NCBI GenBank assembly: GCA_009841105.1
Contig: VXMM01000023.1
Coordinates: forward strand, 151,703 to 215,702
Direction: 5' to 3'
DNA length: 64,000 nt
DNA from: Acidimicrobiia bacterium
Lineage (GTDB): Bacteria; Actinomycetota; Acidimicrobiia; Spongiisociales; Spongiisociaceae
Shown: piece after piece, positions 19,497 through 27,117 of the stretch
Position numbering within the stretch: the first letter of the stretch is position 1
How the letters are laid out: every line of letters starts with the position of its first letter
The notes under the pieces: model-generated
Database searches by the model: none
Told to the model about the DNA's origin: nothing
Seen by the model: only the letters and a program-made list of their open reading frames with translations
Made by a program: the position numbers and the translations under genes

Positions 19497-20381
19497 TCAC
19501 GTCGACCTCGAGTAGCGGGCCAGCCGCCTGTAGGCGATCAGCAAGAGGACAGTAATGACGGCCAGCACGATGGCAATTGCCATCCCCGTGGGCCTCGATG
19601 TCAGTTCGGGACGCTGAAACTCTCGGAAGGCTTGAACCGGAAGGGTGGTCGGGAAACTCTGTCCGAGCAGGAGCGGGATCTCGAAGTTCGCGAACGTGAA
19701 GGCGAACACGATTATCCACGTGGATACCACCCCGGGCATGATGAGAGGCAGCAACACGTGCACGAGCCGCTGCCGCTTGGTAGCTCCCAGGGTCTGGGCG
19801 AGTTCCTCGTACTGGGGACCGACGCTCTGGAGGATGGCGAGCACCACCAAGCCTATGAACGGGATCTCCTTCCACATGAACGACAGCATCACCCCGATGC
19901 TGGCCTTGTCGTACAAGATCGCCGGAAACTCACCCGGAGCGTTGATCAGTCCCAGTGCAGCGGCTATGCGAGACAGGAGACCGCTCTGGGAGAACAGCAG
20001 GATGACTGCGCTGGCGGCCACCAGGTGTGGCACGGGGAGAGGGATCTGGAAAAGGAACGTCGCCAGACGGCTACCCGAGAAGCGCTGCCTCAGGACGAGA
20101 GCCGCGCCGACGGCGAGGACGGTCGACAGCAGCGTGACCGAGAAGGCGATGCGGAAAGTGGTCCACAGCGAGATCAGGAAGTTCCGGTCGGTGACCGCGT
20201 CCACGTAGTGGCGGAAGGTGAACTCGGTGAGGCCGGCGGCCGGGAAGTATCCGAGGCTCTGCATGAGACCCGCGACCAGTCCCCCGAGGAACAGCAGGAG
20301 GATCACCGCCAACGCCGGTGTCAGCATCAGTGGGATCTTCAGCCGTTCCTTCAGCGGCGTCCGGCGTCGTTCAAGCGTCAT
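19497..20381 (-). CDS. ABC importer permease 1
   Basis: First channel subunit, 294 residues with about six helices. The coupling loop is YEELAQTLGATKRQRLVHVLLP near residue 200. The frame stays open upstream to 20549 over the hairpin and the end of the binding-protein gene, which is not coding. The ATG at 20381 (MTLERRRTPLKERL) is taken as start. A GTG two codons earlier at 20387 has AGGGA eight bases upstream and is equally possible. Substrate is set by the binding protein and is unknown. Confidence 0.9.
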   Translation of the reverse strand: MTLERRRTPLKERLKIPLMLTPALAVILLLFLGGLVAGLMQSLGYFPAAGLTEFTFRHYVDAVTDRNFLISLWTTFRIAFSVTLLSTVLAVGAALVLRQRFSGSRLATFLFQIPLPVPHLVAASAVILLFSQSGLLSRIAAALGLINAPGEFPAILYDKASIGVMLSFMWKEIPFIGLVVLAILQSVGPQYEELAQTLGATKRQRLVHVLLPLIMPGVVSTWIIVFAFTFANFEIPLLLGQSFPTTLPVQAFREFQRPELTSRPTGMAIAIVLAVITVLLLIAYRRLARYSRST

Positions 20382-20413
20382 GGACACGAGTGCGTTCCCT
20401 GCCCGAAGGTCGG

Positions 20414-20450
20414 GGTGGGGCCGGTCGCTTGACCGGGCGCCGGCCCCACC
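20414..20450 (-). other. 11-bp perfect inverted repeat between binding-protein and permease genes
   Basis: GGTGGGGCCGG (20414-20424) and CCGGCCCCACC (20440-20450) flank a 15-base loop, in the 82-base gap after the binding-protein stop. Without a T-run this is best read as a transcript-stabilising or partial-termination hairpin. Such elements commonly raise expression of the binding protein over the membrane subunits in importer operons. Confidence 0.6.
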
Positions 20451-20463
20451 GTGCTCCTCTTGG

Positions 20464-21879
20464 CTAGGCCTCGAGGACGTTCTCGATCCAGCCCGCCTCC
20501 ATCTCCGTAGGCCATGAGGCGTGCGGCTCGGGCAGTCCGGCCGCAGCAAGCACGTCGAAGGGGAGGGTCGCTACTCCCCGGTCGTACGAGTTGAGGATGT
20601 CACGCTCTTCCTGCGTCCAGGTGTTGGTATCGGTGGGGAGTCCCCATCCCCACTGTTCCGGGTTGGCCTGGATCAGCTGGTTCTCGGTGCTGAGGATGTG
20701 ATTGGCGACAATCATCGCGCCGGCCGGGTTAGAGGCGTTCTTCGGGATCGTCACGTAGTTCTTGTTGGTGAGCGTTCCGGTGTCCAATACCCACGTGCGG
20801 ATGGTGTCGGGGTAGGTCCCGTTGTTGATCAAGGTCGAGGGTCGCCGCGGGTTCAGCGACATGCCGAAGTAGACCTCGCTGTTGGCCAGCAGGTCCTGCA
20901 GGGCTCCGATACTCGTCGGATAGGTGTCGCCACCGCGCCACAGATCGGGCTCGATGTCGTTCAGGAACTCCCACACCTTCGGGGCGATGCTGTCGAATAC
21001 CGCCTGGTCGAAAGGTTGCTGGAACACCGAGTAGTCGTCGGCCGCCCAGTAGAACATGTGCTTCACGAAGCTCAAGCCGTGGAAGTCCGGCGGGGCCGGG
21101 TAGGTGAACAGGCCCGGGTTGGCGTGAACCCACTCCGCCAGCGCCTCGAAGGTTCCGGGCGGTTCCGGCACGAAGGCCGAGTTGTACACGAAGACCATCT
21201 GCGCGGAACCCCACGGCGACTCGAGGCCGTCGACCGAGACACCGAAGTCGTAAGCGATCGACGGATCGTCCCAGTTGACGTGTACCGCGTTGGGGATCCC
21301 CTCAGACCACGGCCCGAACAGCAGGTCGGCCTCCTTCAGCGTCTTGAAGTTGTCTCCGTTGATCCAGATCATGTCGACGCTGCCGCCTTCGGTCACTCCG
21401 GCCTGGTGCTCGTTCAGTACGAGGTTCACGGCCTCGACGGTGTCGCCGAGCGGGACCCGGTTGAGGGTGACGTTGTAACGCTCCTTGACCACATCGCCGA
21501 TGTAGGTGTCAACCCAGCTGTTGAGGTTCTCGTTGCCTCCCCACATGTGCCAGTTGACCGTGGTTCCGTCGGCAGCGGCGAGCACGTCCTCCCAGGTCTC
21601 GTACATGGGGACATCGACCCCCGTCCCCATCATCTCTTCTTCCATTGCCTCGGTCGTGGTGGGAGCTTCCTCAGCCATCGCCTCGGTGGTCGTGGGTGCC
21701 TCTTCCATCGCTTCGGTGGTGGTGGGAGCTTCCTCCATGGCTGCCGTTGTGGTCGTCGCCTGGGTCGTGGCGGCAGTGGCCGGTGTGCTGTCGTCGTCGG
21801 ACCCGCACGCGGCTGCCACTAGGGCGAAGACCGTGAGAAGTAAGAGAATGGAAAAGGGTTTCCGGTTTCTGGCAATCAT
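20464..21879 (-). CDS. ABC importer substrate-binding lipoprotein, YnjB-like
   Basis: 471 residues. A signal peptide ends in a lipobox with the lipidated cysteine at residue 25 (LVAAACGSDDD), so the protein is anchored outside the membrane. Residues ~30-85 are a low-complexity tether with three near-identical EEAPTTTEAM units. The body matches the YnjB type in segments I recognise: HMWGGNENLNSWVDTYIG, YNVTLNRVPLGDTVEAVN and DMIWINGDNFKTLKEADL. The ATG at 21879 has an excellent site, GGAGGGAGGATCTG; the frame upstream is not coding. The ligand of this family is poorly defined. The flanking sulfatases hint at a sulfated molecule (inference). Confidence 0.9.
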   Translation of the reverse strand: MIARNRKPFSILLLLTVFALVAAACGSDDDSTPATAATTQATTTTAAMEEAPTTTEAMEEAPTTTEAMAEEAPTTTEAMEEEMMGTGVDVPMYETWEDVLAAADGTTVNWHMWGGNENLNSWVDTYIGDVVKERYNVTLNRVPLGDTVEAVNLVLNEHQAGVTEGGSVDMIWINGDNFKTLKEADLLFGPWSEGIPNAVHVNWDDPSIAYDFGVSVDGLESPWGSAQMVFVYNSAFVPEPPGTFEALAEWVHANPGLFTYPAPPDFHGLSFVKHMFYWAADDYSVFQQPFDQAVFDSIAPKVWEFLNDIEPDLWRGGDTYPTSIGALQDLLANSEVYFGMSLNPRRPSTLINNGTYPDTIRTWVLDTGTLTNKNYVTIPKNASNPAGAMIVANHILSTENQLIQANPEQWGWGLPTDTNTWTQEERDILNSYDRGVATLPFDVLAAAGLPEPHASWPTEMEAGWIENVLEA

Positions 21880-21975
21880 CAGATCCTCCCTCCGAAGTGA
21901 TTGCAGGAACAGTTCGCATATGGCGGCCAGGCTGGCGGGGTGGATGCATACCTCCGGAGCCTTGTCCGTAACGAG

Positions 21976-22005
21976 ACCGTAGATACACCTGCCATCGGGT
22001 GTCAA
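21976..22005 (-). promoter_or_regulatory. candidate promoter of the importer-sulfatase operon
   Basis: A perfect TTGACA (22000-22005, minus strand) is followed by an 18-base spacer and TACGGT (21976-21981). Start would fall near 21969, giving a ~90-base leader to the binding-protein ATG. The -10 is weak, which would suit an activated promoter. It lies in the divergent region with the repeats at 21989-22087. Confidence 0.45.
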
Positions 22006-22087
22006 TAATGCCGACGACAGATGGCGAACCTTCGGCTCAGGACTGCCATCGAGGGGATCGGTCTCAAGTCTGTTAGCCCTGAGCCGA
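21989..22087. repeat. direct and inverted repeats in the divergent control region
   Basis: The 249 bases between the binding-protein gene and the second sulfatase contain two copies of CTGCCATCG (21989-21997 and 22043-22051, 54 bp apart, about five helical turns). They also contain a perfect 10-bp inverted repeat TCGGCTCAGG/CCTGAGCCGA (22032-22041 and 22078-22087). Placement between divergent genes that plausibly share a substrate suggests regulator-binding sites; no regulator gene is adjacent. The sequences are seen, the role is inferred. Confidence 0.45.
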
Positions 22088-22128
22088 GCGTGCGCCAGAG
22101 GCGGGTGGTGGAGTAGGCTCGCCCGTTA

Positions 22129-24327
22129 ATGAACGGCGGCGGGACAGTACGGAAACCGCACCCGGGCGGTGCAACCGAAGCCAACGGCCGCAAGCCGGAC
22201 GTGTTGCTCATCATGTTCGACGACATCGGCTTCTCGGACCTGGGGTGCTACGGATCTGAGATCGACACCCCCAACCTGGACGCCCTGGCCGCCGGCGGCC
22301 ACCGCTACAACAACTTCCACGCCACCACGCTGTGCTCGCCCTCTCGAGCCTGCCTGCTGAGCGGTCGCAACCACCATGCGGTGGGCATGCGGATGCTCAC
22401 CGGGACCCGTTACGACTACCCCAGCGGCCAGGAACGGATCACCAGGAGGGCAGCACTCATCTCCGAGGTGCTGCGCGAGTCCGGGTGGAACACATTTGCG
22501 GCGGGGAAGTGGCACGTTCTGCCGGCCGACAGCCAGGGACCGGCCGGACCCTACGGCGACTGGCCGCTGGCCCGGGGATTCAACGGTTTCTACGGATTTC
22601 TGGGAGGAGCGGCCGACCATTACTACCCCGAGTTGGTGCGCGACAACCATCACATCGAGCCCCCGGCCAGGCCGGAGGACGGATACCACCTGACCGATGA
22701 CTTGATAGACCGTTCCTCACGGTTCGTCTCCGACCACATCGCCCACCGCCCCTGGGATCCGTTGTTTCTCTACCTTCCTCTCGGTGCTGCCCACGCACCG
22801 CACCACGCGCCCCCCGAGTACATGGAGAGGGTCCGCGGTCGTTTCGACGCCGGCTGGGACCGGATCCGCGAGATGAGGTACGAGCGGCAGTTGGAAGCCG
22901 GCATCATCCCGCCCGGTACAGACCTTCCCCCCAGCAATCCCGATGTTCGCCCGTGGGCAAGCCTCACCGCGGAGGAACGTCTGGTGTCGGCTCGCCTGCA
23001 GGAGGCCTACGCCGCCTTCATCGAGCACACGGACGCGGCGCTCGGACGCCTCTTCGACCACCTGAAACGGGTGGGCCGCTGGGACAACACGCTCATCTTC
23101 GTGTGTTCCGACAACGGGGCGGCCATGGACGGCCGCGACATCGGGGCCTTCGGGCGCATCCACTTCTTCAACGACATCGAGCCGGGGGCGGCGGACATCA
23201 TCGATCGGATCGACGAGATCGGAGGTCCCACCGCCGACTCCCAGTACGCGAGGGGCTGGGCGCAAGCCTCCAACACACCACTCAAGTGGTACAAGCGCTA
23301 CACGCACGGCGGAGGCATCAAGGTGCCGTTGATCGTCAGATGGGGGGACCGCATGGCTTCCCCCGGCGCCATGCTTGATCAGTTCCACCACATGATCGAC
23401 ATAGCACCCACCATCTACGAGGTGGCGGGTGTGGAGCCGCCCTCCGAGTACCTGGGGCGTGCCCAGTTGCCGATCCACGGCCAGAGCATGGCCTACACGT
23501 TCGGTGAGCCGGCGGCGCCGAGCCGCAAGGGCCCACAATATTTCGAGATGACCGGTCATCGGGGGATATGGGCGGACGGATGGAAAGCGGTCACTCGGCA
23601 CACGCCCGGCGATCCCTATGCCACGGAGGAGTGGGAGCTCTACCACCTGGACGAGGACTTCTCCGAGTCGAGGGACCTAGCCGCCTCCGAGACCGGGAAG
23701 CTGGCTGAACTAGACCGCTTGTTCTGGCGCGAGGCGGAGGCGAACGACGTGCTGCCGCTGGACGACCGCTACATGGAGCTGTTCTGGTCCTACAGCATGG
23801 ACGAGCGGTCTCCGCTCTACCGGCGGCGGGTCGACTACTACCCACCTCTGAGCCACGTCGAGCGGGCCGCCACACCCCCGATCGAGCACTGTTCCTACCA
23901 GGTCGAGGCGGTCGCTTCCGGTGAGATGGAGGGTGTGATCGTCGCCTACGGCCACCCGACATCCGGCTTCGTGCTGTATATGAAGGACGGGCGCCTCCAC
24001 TACGAGTACAACGCGGCCGGCCTGGTCACAACCCACAGCATCTCCCTGCCGGACGACGACCCCCTGACGTTGGGGTTCGACTTCGACCGTCGAGGGGAAA
24101 GGGCCGGTCGGGGTCGTCTGAGCGCCGGTGACCACCAGGGCGAGTGGTTCGACTTCGACCGCGTACTGATCTGGATCTCTCTGGCCGGTATGGACGTGGG
24201 CCGTGACGAATACGGTCCCATCAGCACCCGCTACGAAGCGCCCTTTCCGTTCCGGGGTGAACTCCGGCGCGTCACCTTCCACCTCGGCAGCGAGATCAAG
24301 GGCCCCCGTCGCCGGGACGACTACTAG
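22129..24327 (+). CDS. sulfatase, long arylsulfatase type (second copy)
   Basis: 732 residues, related along its whole length to the sulfatase at 15236-17509 but clearly diverged. Metal site IMFDDIGFSDLGC is near residue 28. The formylglycine motif is C69-S-P-S-R (CSPSRACLLSGRNHH), with serine where the other copy has threonine. Then come GKWHVLPAD, FVCSDNGAAMDG and the same C-terminal beta-rich extension. No signal peptide is seen. The ATG at 22129 lacks a ribosome-binding site; TAGGCT lies ten bases upstream, so the mRNA may be leaderless. Divergent from the importer operon and convergent with the oxidoreductase gene (15 bases apart). Different specificity from the first copy is likely. Confidence 0.9.
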   Translation: MNGGGTVRKPHPGGATEANGRKPDVLLIMFDDIGFSDLGCYGSEIDTPNLDALAAGGHRYNNFHATTLCSPSRACLLSGRNHHAVGMRMLTGTRYDYPSGQERITRRAALISEVLRESGWNTFAAGKWHVLPADSQGPAGPYGDWPLARGFNGFYGFLGGAADHYYPELVRDNHHIEPPARPEDGYHLTDDLIDRSSRFVSDHIAHRPWDPLFLYLPLGAAHAPHHAPPEYMERVRGRFDAGWDRIREMRYERQLEAGIIPPGTDLPPSNPDVRPWASLTAEERLVSARLQEAYAAFIEHTDAALGRLFDHLKRVGRWDNTLIFVCSDNGAAMDGRDIGAFGRIHFFNDIEPGAADIIDRIDEIGGPTADSQYARGWAQASNTPLKWYKRYTHGGGIKVPLIVRWGDRMASPGAMLDQFHHMIDIAPTIYEVAGVEPPSEYLGRAQLPIHGQSMAYTFGEPAAPSRKGPQYFEMTGHRGIWADGWKAVTRHTPGDPYATEEWELYHLDEDFSESRDLAASETGKLAELDRLFWREAEANDVLPLDDRYMELFWSYSMDERSPLYRRRVDYYPPLSHVERAATPPIEHCSYQVEAVASGEMEGVIVAYGHPTSGFVLYMKDGRLHYEYNAAGLVTTHSISLPDDDPLTLGFDFDRRGERAGRGRLSAGDHQGEWFDFDRVLIWISLAGMDVGRDEYGPISTRYEAPFPFRGELRRVTFHLGSEIKGPRRRDDY

Positions 24328-24342
24328 CGGCCTACCCCCGGC

Positions 24343-25416
24343 TCAGGGAACAGGGTTCTCCGGCTGGTAGGAATCCAGGAAGACCTCCCTGCCCTTCCGG
24401 GAGGAGTCGTAGATGGCCGTGATGATGGCCAGCGACACCCGGGCGTCCTCACCGGTGAGCACCGGATCACGATCCTCGCGGATGGCGTCGACCATGTCCT
24501 GGAGCTGGATCCGGTGGCGGGTCTGCGGGTAGGCCCAGGGATCGTCGATGTCGGTCAACCCGAAGTCCGGGTCCACCTCCACCCGATCCTCGTCACCCTC
24601 CACATCCCAGACAAGGAACCTGTCGTACTGGGCGTTGGCGACCACGGTGCCCAGTTCGCCGTGCAGCTCGATCCGGGATTTGAGAGCCGTCCGGACCGAG
24701 GATGTACTCTCGATAATCCCCATGGCGCCGTTGGCGAAAGTAACCACCGCAGTGGCGGTGTCCTCCACCTCGATGTCGTGGAACTGGGTGGCCACCCGGC
24801 CCATCACCGACCGAACCGGTCCCATCACGTACTGGAGCAGATCGATGATGTGGATGGACTGGGTCATCAGGCAACCCCCACCCTCGAGCGCCTTGGTTCC
24901 CCGCCAGGCGGCCGAGGCATAGTAAGCAGCCGTCCGGCTCGACTTGTCAACCGCATCGCTCAGGAACACCCGCCCCAGACGACCGGAATCAACCGCCTCC
25001 TTGAGGGTGCGAGCCACCACGCCAAAACGCATCTGGAAGATCACCCCCAGCTTGGTGTTGTTCGCCCGGCAAACGGCGATCATCCGATCAGCCCTCTCCA
25101 GAGTGGTGTCAAGGGGCTTCTCCACCAGGGCGTGCTTGCCAGCCTCGGAAGCGGCGATCGTCACGTCGGCATGCAGGCCGGTGGGAACCGATACGATCAC
25201 CACATCGACATCGTCATGTTCCACCAACCGCCGGTAGTCGGTGAACCAGTGCCTGGCATCGTGGGTCTGGGCGAATCCCCGCACGTTCGACTCGTTCCGG
25301 CTGCACACCGCCACCAACTCGCCGCCATCGACGAAGTTGAGCTCTTTGGCCATGAAGCCGCCCGACATACCGGTCCCGACCAGGCCGAAACCTATCTTCC
25401 CGTCTCTCACCGGCAT
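24343..25416 (-). CDS. Gfo/Idh/MocA family NAD(P)-dependent oxidoreductase
   Basis: 357 residues. The N-terminal Rossmann fold shows GLVGTGMSGGFMAKEL near residue 11, and the catalytic-site motif EKPLD lies near residue 98, its lysine being the usual catalytic residue. The C-terminal part is the family's beta-sheet substrate domain. Members oxidise or isomerise sugars, inositols and related polyols, so a role in degrading the sugar released by the nearby sulfatases is plausible but unproven. The ATG at 25416 begins MPVRDGKIGFG. Confidence 0.88.
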   Translation of the reverse strand: MPVRDGKIGFGLVGTGMSGGFMAKELNFVDGGELVAVCSRNESNVRGFAQTHDARHWFTDYRRLVEHDDVDVVIVSVPTGLHADVTIAASEAGKHALVEKPLDTTLERADRMIAVCRANNTKLGVIFQMRFGVVARTLKEAVDSGRLGRVFLSDAVDKSSRTAAYYASAAWRGTKALEGGGCLMTQSIHIIDLLQYVMGPVRSVMGRVATQFHDIEVEDTATAVVTFANGAMGIIESTSSVRTALKSRIELHGELGTVVANAQYDRFLVWDVEGDEDRVEVDPDFGLTDIDDPWAYPQTRHRIQLQDMVDAIREDRDPVLTGEDARVSLAIITAIYDSSRKGREVFLDSYQPENPVP

Positions 25417-25539
25417 CGCCCTCCCAGCCGGAGCTTACCGCTCCGCGGGGTTCTGAAGACAGCCCCACGGACGGAACTCCTTCGGTCTTGCCGACCCCTC
25501 GCCGCTTCCTGTGCGCAGCCGTGCCCGCCATGCTGGGTC

Positions 25540-25843
25540 ATGGCGCCCCTGGTCGGGTTGGCCCTCCACTCGGACCAGAGCATCGCCATATACCAGTTCG
25601 CCTCCGACTACGGGACGAACCCGCTCCGGATAGCTGCTGCCAACCTGGCGGAAATCGGCGAGTTCGTGCTGAAGGGGAACTTCCGGCCGTTTCATCTTCT
25701 ACCTGGAGGAGGCGGCCCGGTTCGATCTGGCAGCCGCACTCGGGGTCCCGCCCCACGTCGTCCAGGGTGCCATCAGGGTGGAACAGCTCAACAACCTGTC
25801 CCAGTCCCGCTACGGTGCCGCATTCTGCTCGACGTCGCGCTGA
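25540..25843 (+). pseudogene. frameshifted gene remnant, family not recognised
   Basis: Between 25417 and 25925 (509 bases) no intact gene is present, but two adjacent reading frames each look like protein. From the ATG at 25540 the first frame gives LHSDQSIAIYQFASDYGTNP and NLAEIGEFVLKGNFRPF. Near 25690-25700 sense passes to another frame, giving FYLEEAARFDLAAALGVPP and VVQGAIRVEQLNNL, ending at the TGA at 25841-25843. Joined, they make a ~100-residue, partly hydrophobic protein. A single indel would restore it, so it is a decayed gene or a sequence error. No ribosome-binding site is obvious. Confidence 0.45.
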
Positions 25844-25925
25844 GAGCCGGAATCCCGCTACCACCAATCTCCTCGGCTTTGTTTGACCCCAACTGGCGGC
25901 CCGGCCCGCCTACGCTCTGGGAACC

Positions 25926-27101
25926 ATGCGTATCCTTTTGCTTAACGGCCCCAACCTCAACCTCCTGGGCAGGCGCGCCCCGGATATCTACGGGTCGGCC
26001 ACGCTCGCCGACGTGGCCGAGCAGTGCCGAGCGCACGCGGCCCGGCTCGGACATCAACTCGAAGCCCTCCAGTCAAATCACGAGGGAGAGTTGATCGACA
26101 CTATCCACGCCGCACGCGAGACCGCGGACGGGATCGCGTTCAACCCCGGCGCCTTCTCCCACACCAGCTACGCCCTACACGACGCCATCGAGGCGGCCGA
26201 GGTCCCCACTGTCGAGATCCACATCTCCAACGTCCGCGAGCGCGAGCCCTGGCGGCGCATCTCGCTGACCGAGCCGGCCTGCGTGTACCAGATCTTCGGT
26301 CGTGGCGTCGCCGGCTACCTGGACGCCATCTCGCACCTTCATTACCGGATGGCCCATCCGCCCCTCACCCTGTCCTACGGACCGCACGCCGAGCAGGTGG
26401 CGGATCTGCGGCTCCCCGATGCTCCCGGACCGCACCCGGTGGCGGTCCTGGTCCACGGTGGCGGGTGGACCGATCCCTACACCCGGGATCTGATGGACGG
26501 GGCTGCGGTCGACCTGACCACGAGGGGAACCGCGACCTGGAACATCGAGTACCGGCGCATCCCACCGGCGGGCGGCTGGCGGGACTCCATCGCGGACGTG
26601 ACCGCCGCGGTCGACGCCCTGTCCTCCATCTCCGGCGACCACGGCCTCGACCTGGACCGGGTAACGGTCGTCGGACACTCGGCCGGCGCCCAGCTGGGCT
26701 TCTTCGGCGCCAAGACCGCTTCCGTACGGCCGGTCGTCTTCGTCTCGCTGGCGGGGATGCTCGACCTGGGGAACATCGGTCCCGGTTTCGACGATCTCAT
26801 CTCGGCCTTCCTGGGTGACGACGGCCACGCCCGCCTCCAGGAAGTCGATCCCATCCGCGCCCTTCCCGCCGGGGTCTCGACCGTGGCGGTGCACGGCCGC
26901 GTCGACCGATCCGTGCCGCCGGATCAGAGCCGCCGGTTCGTCGAGGCGGCGCTGGTGGCCGGCGACCCATCCCGCCTGGTCGAGTTGGCGGAGGCCGACC
27001 ACATGGACGTGATCTCTCCTCTCGCCACCGGATGGGAGGAGGTGGCTCGCGCCTGCCTGGGCGGTCCGGTCCGGTTTGAGGATCCGCCCCCGAGCGTCTA
27101 G
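25926..27101 (+). CDS. aroQ: fusion of type II 3-dehydroquinate dehydratase (AroQ) with an alpha/beta hydrolase
   Basis: 391 residues in one uninterrupted frame. Residues 1-~145 are a complete AroQ, which dehydrates 3-dehydroquinate to 3-dehydroshikimate in the shikimate pathway. GPNLNLLG (8-15), R17, catalytic Y22 (DIYGS), N73 (FNPGAF), H99 (EIHISNVRERE) and R110 are all in place. Residues ~150-385 are an alpha/beta hydrolase of the BD-FAE/esterase type: oxyanion-hole HGGGW (177-181), nucleophile S252 in GHSAG, D328 (GRVDRSVP) and H359 (ADHMDV). Both active sites look intact. The hydrolase substrate is unknown. The gene stands alone, convergent with dnaE (16 bases between stops). Confidence 0.92.
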   Translation: MRILLLNGPNLNLLGRRAPDIYGSATLADVAEQCRAHAARLGHQLEALQSNHEGELIDTIHAARETADGIAFNPGAFSHTSYALHDAIEAAEVPTVEIHISNVREREPWRRISLTEPACVYQIFGRGVAGYLDAISHLHYRMAHPPLTLSYGPHAEQVADLRLPDAPGPHPVAVLVHGGGWTDPYTRDLMDGAAVDLTTRGTATWNIEYRRIPPAGGWRDSIADVTAAVDALSSISGDHGLDLDRVTVVGHSAGAQLGFFGAKTASVRPVVFVSLAGMLDLGNIGPGFDDLISAFLGDDGHARLQEVDPIRALPAGVSTVAVHGRVDRSVPPDQSRRFVEAALVAGDPSRLVELAEADHMDVISPLATGWEEVARACLGGPVRFEDPPPSV

Positions 27102-27117
27102 CCCCGACGGATGGGCC

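Noticed and set aside
25417..25539. Start of a gene preceding the remnant at 25540
   Set aside because: Only Cys/Pro/Arg-rich translation without a ribosome-binding site; nothing supportable.
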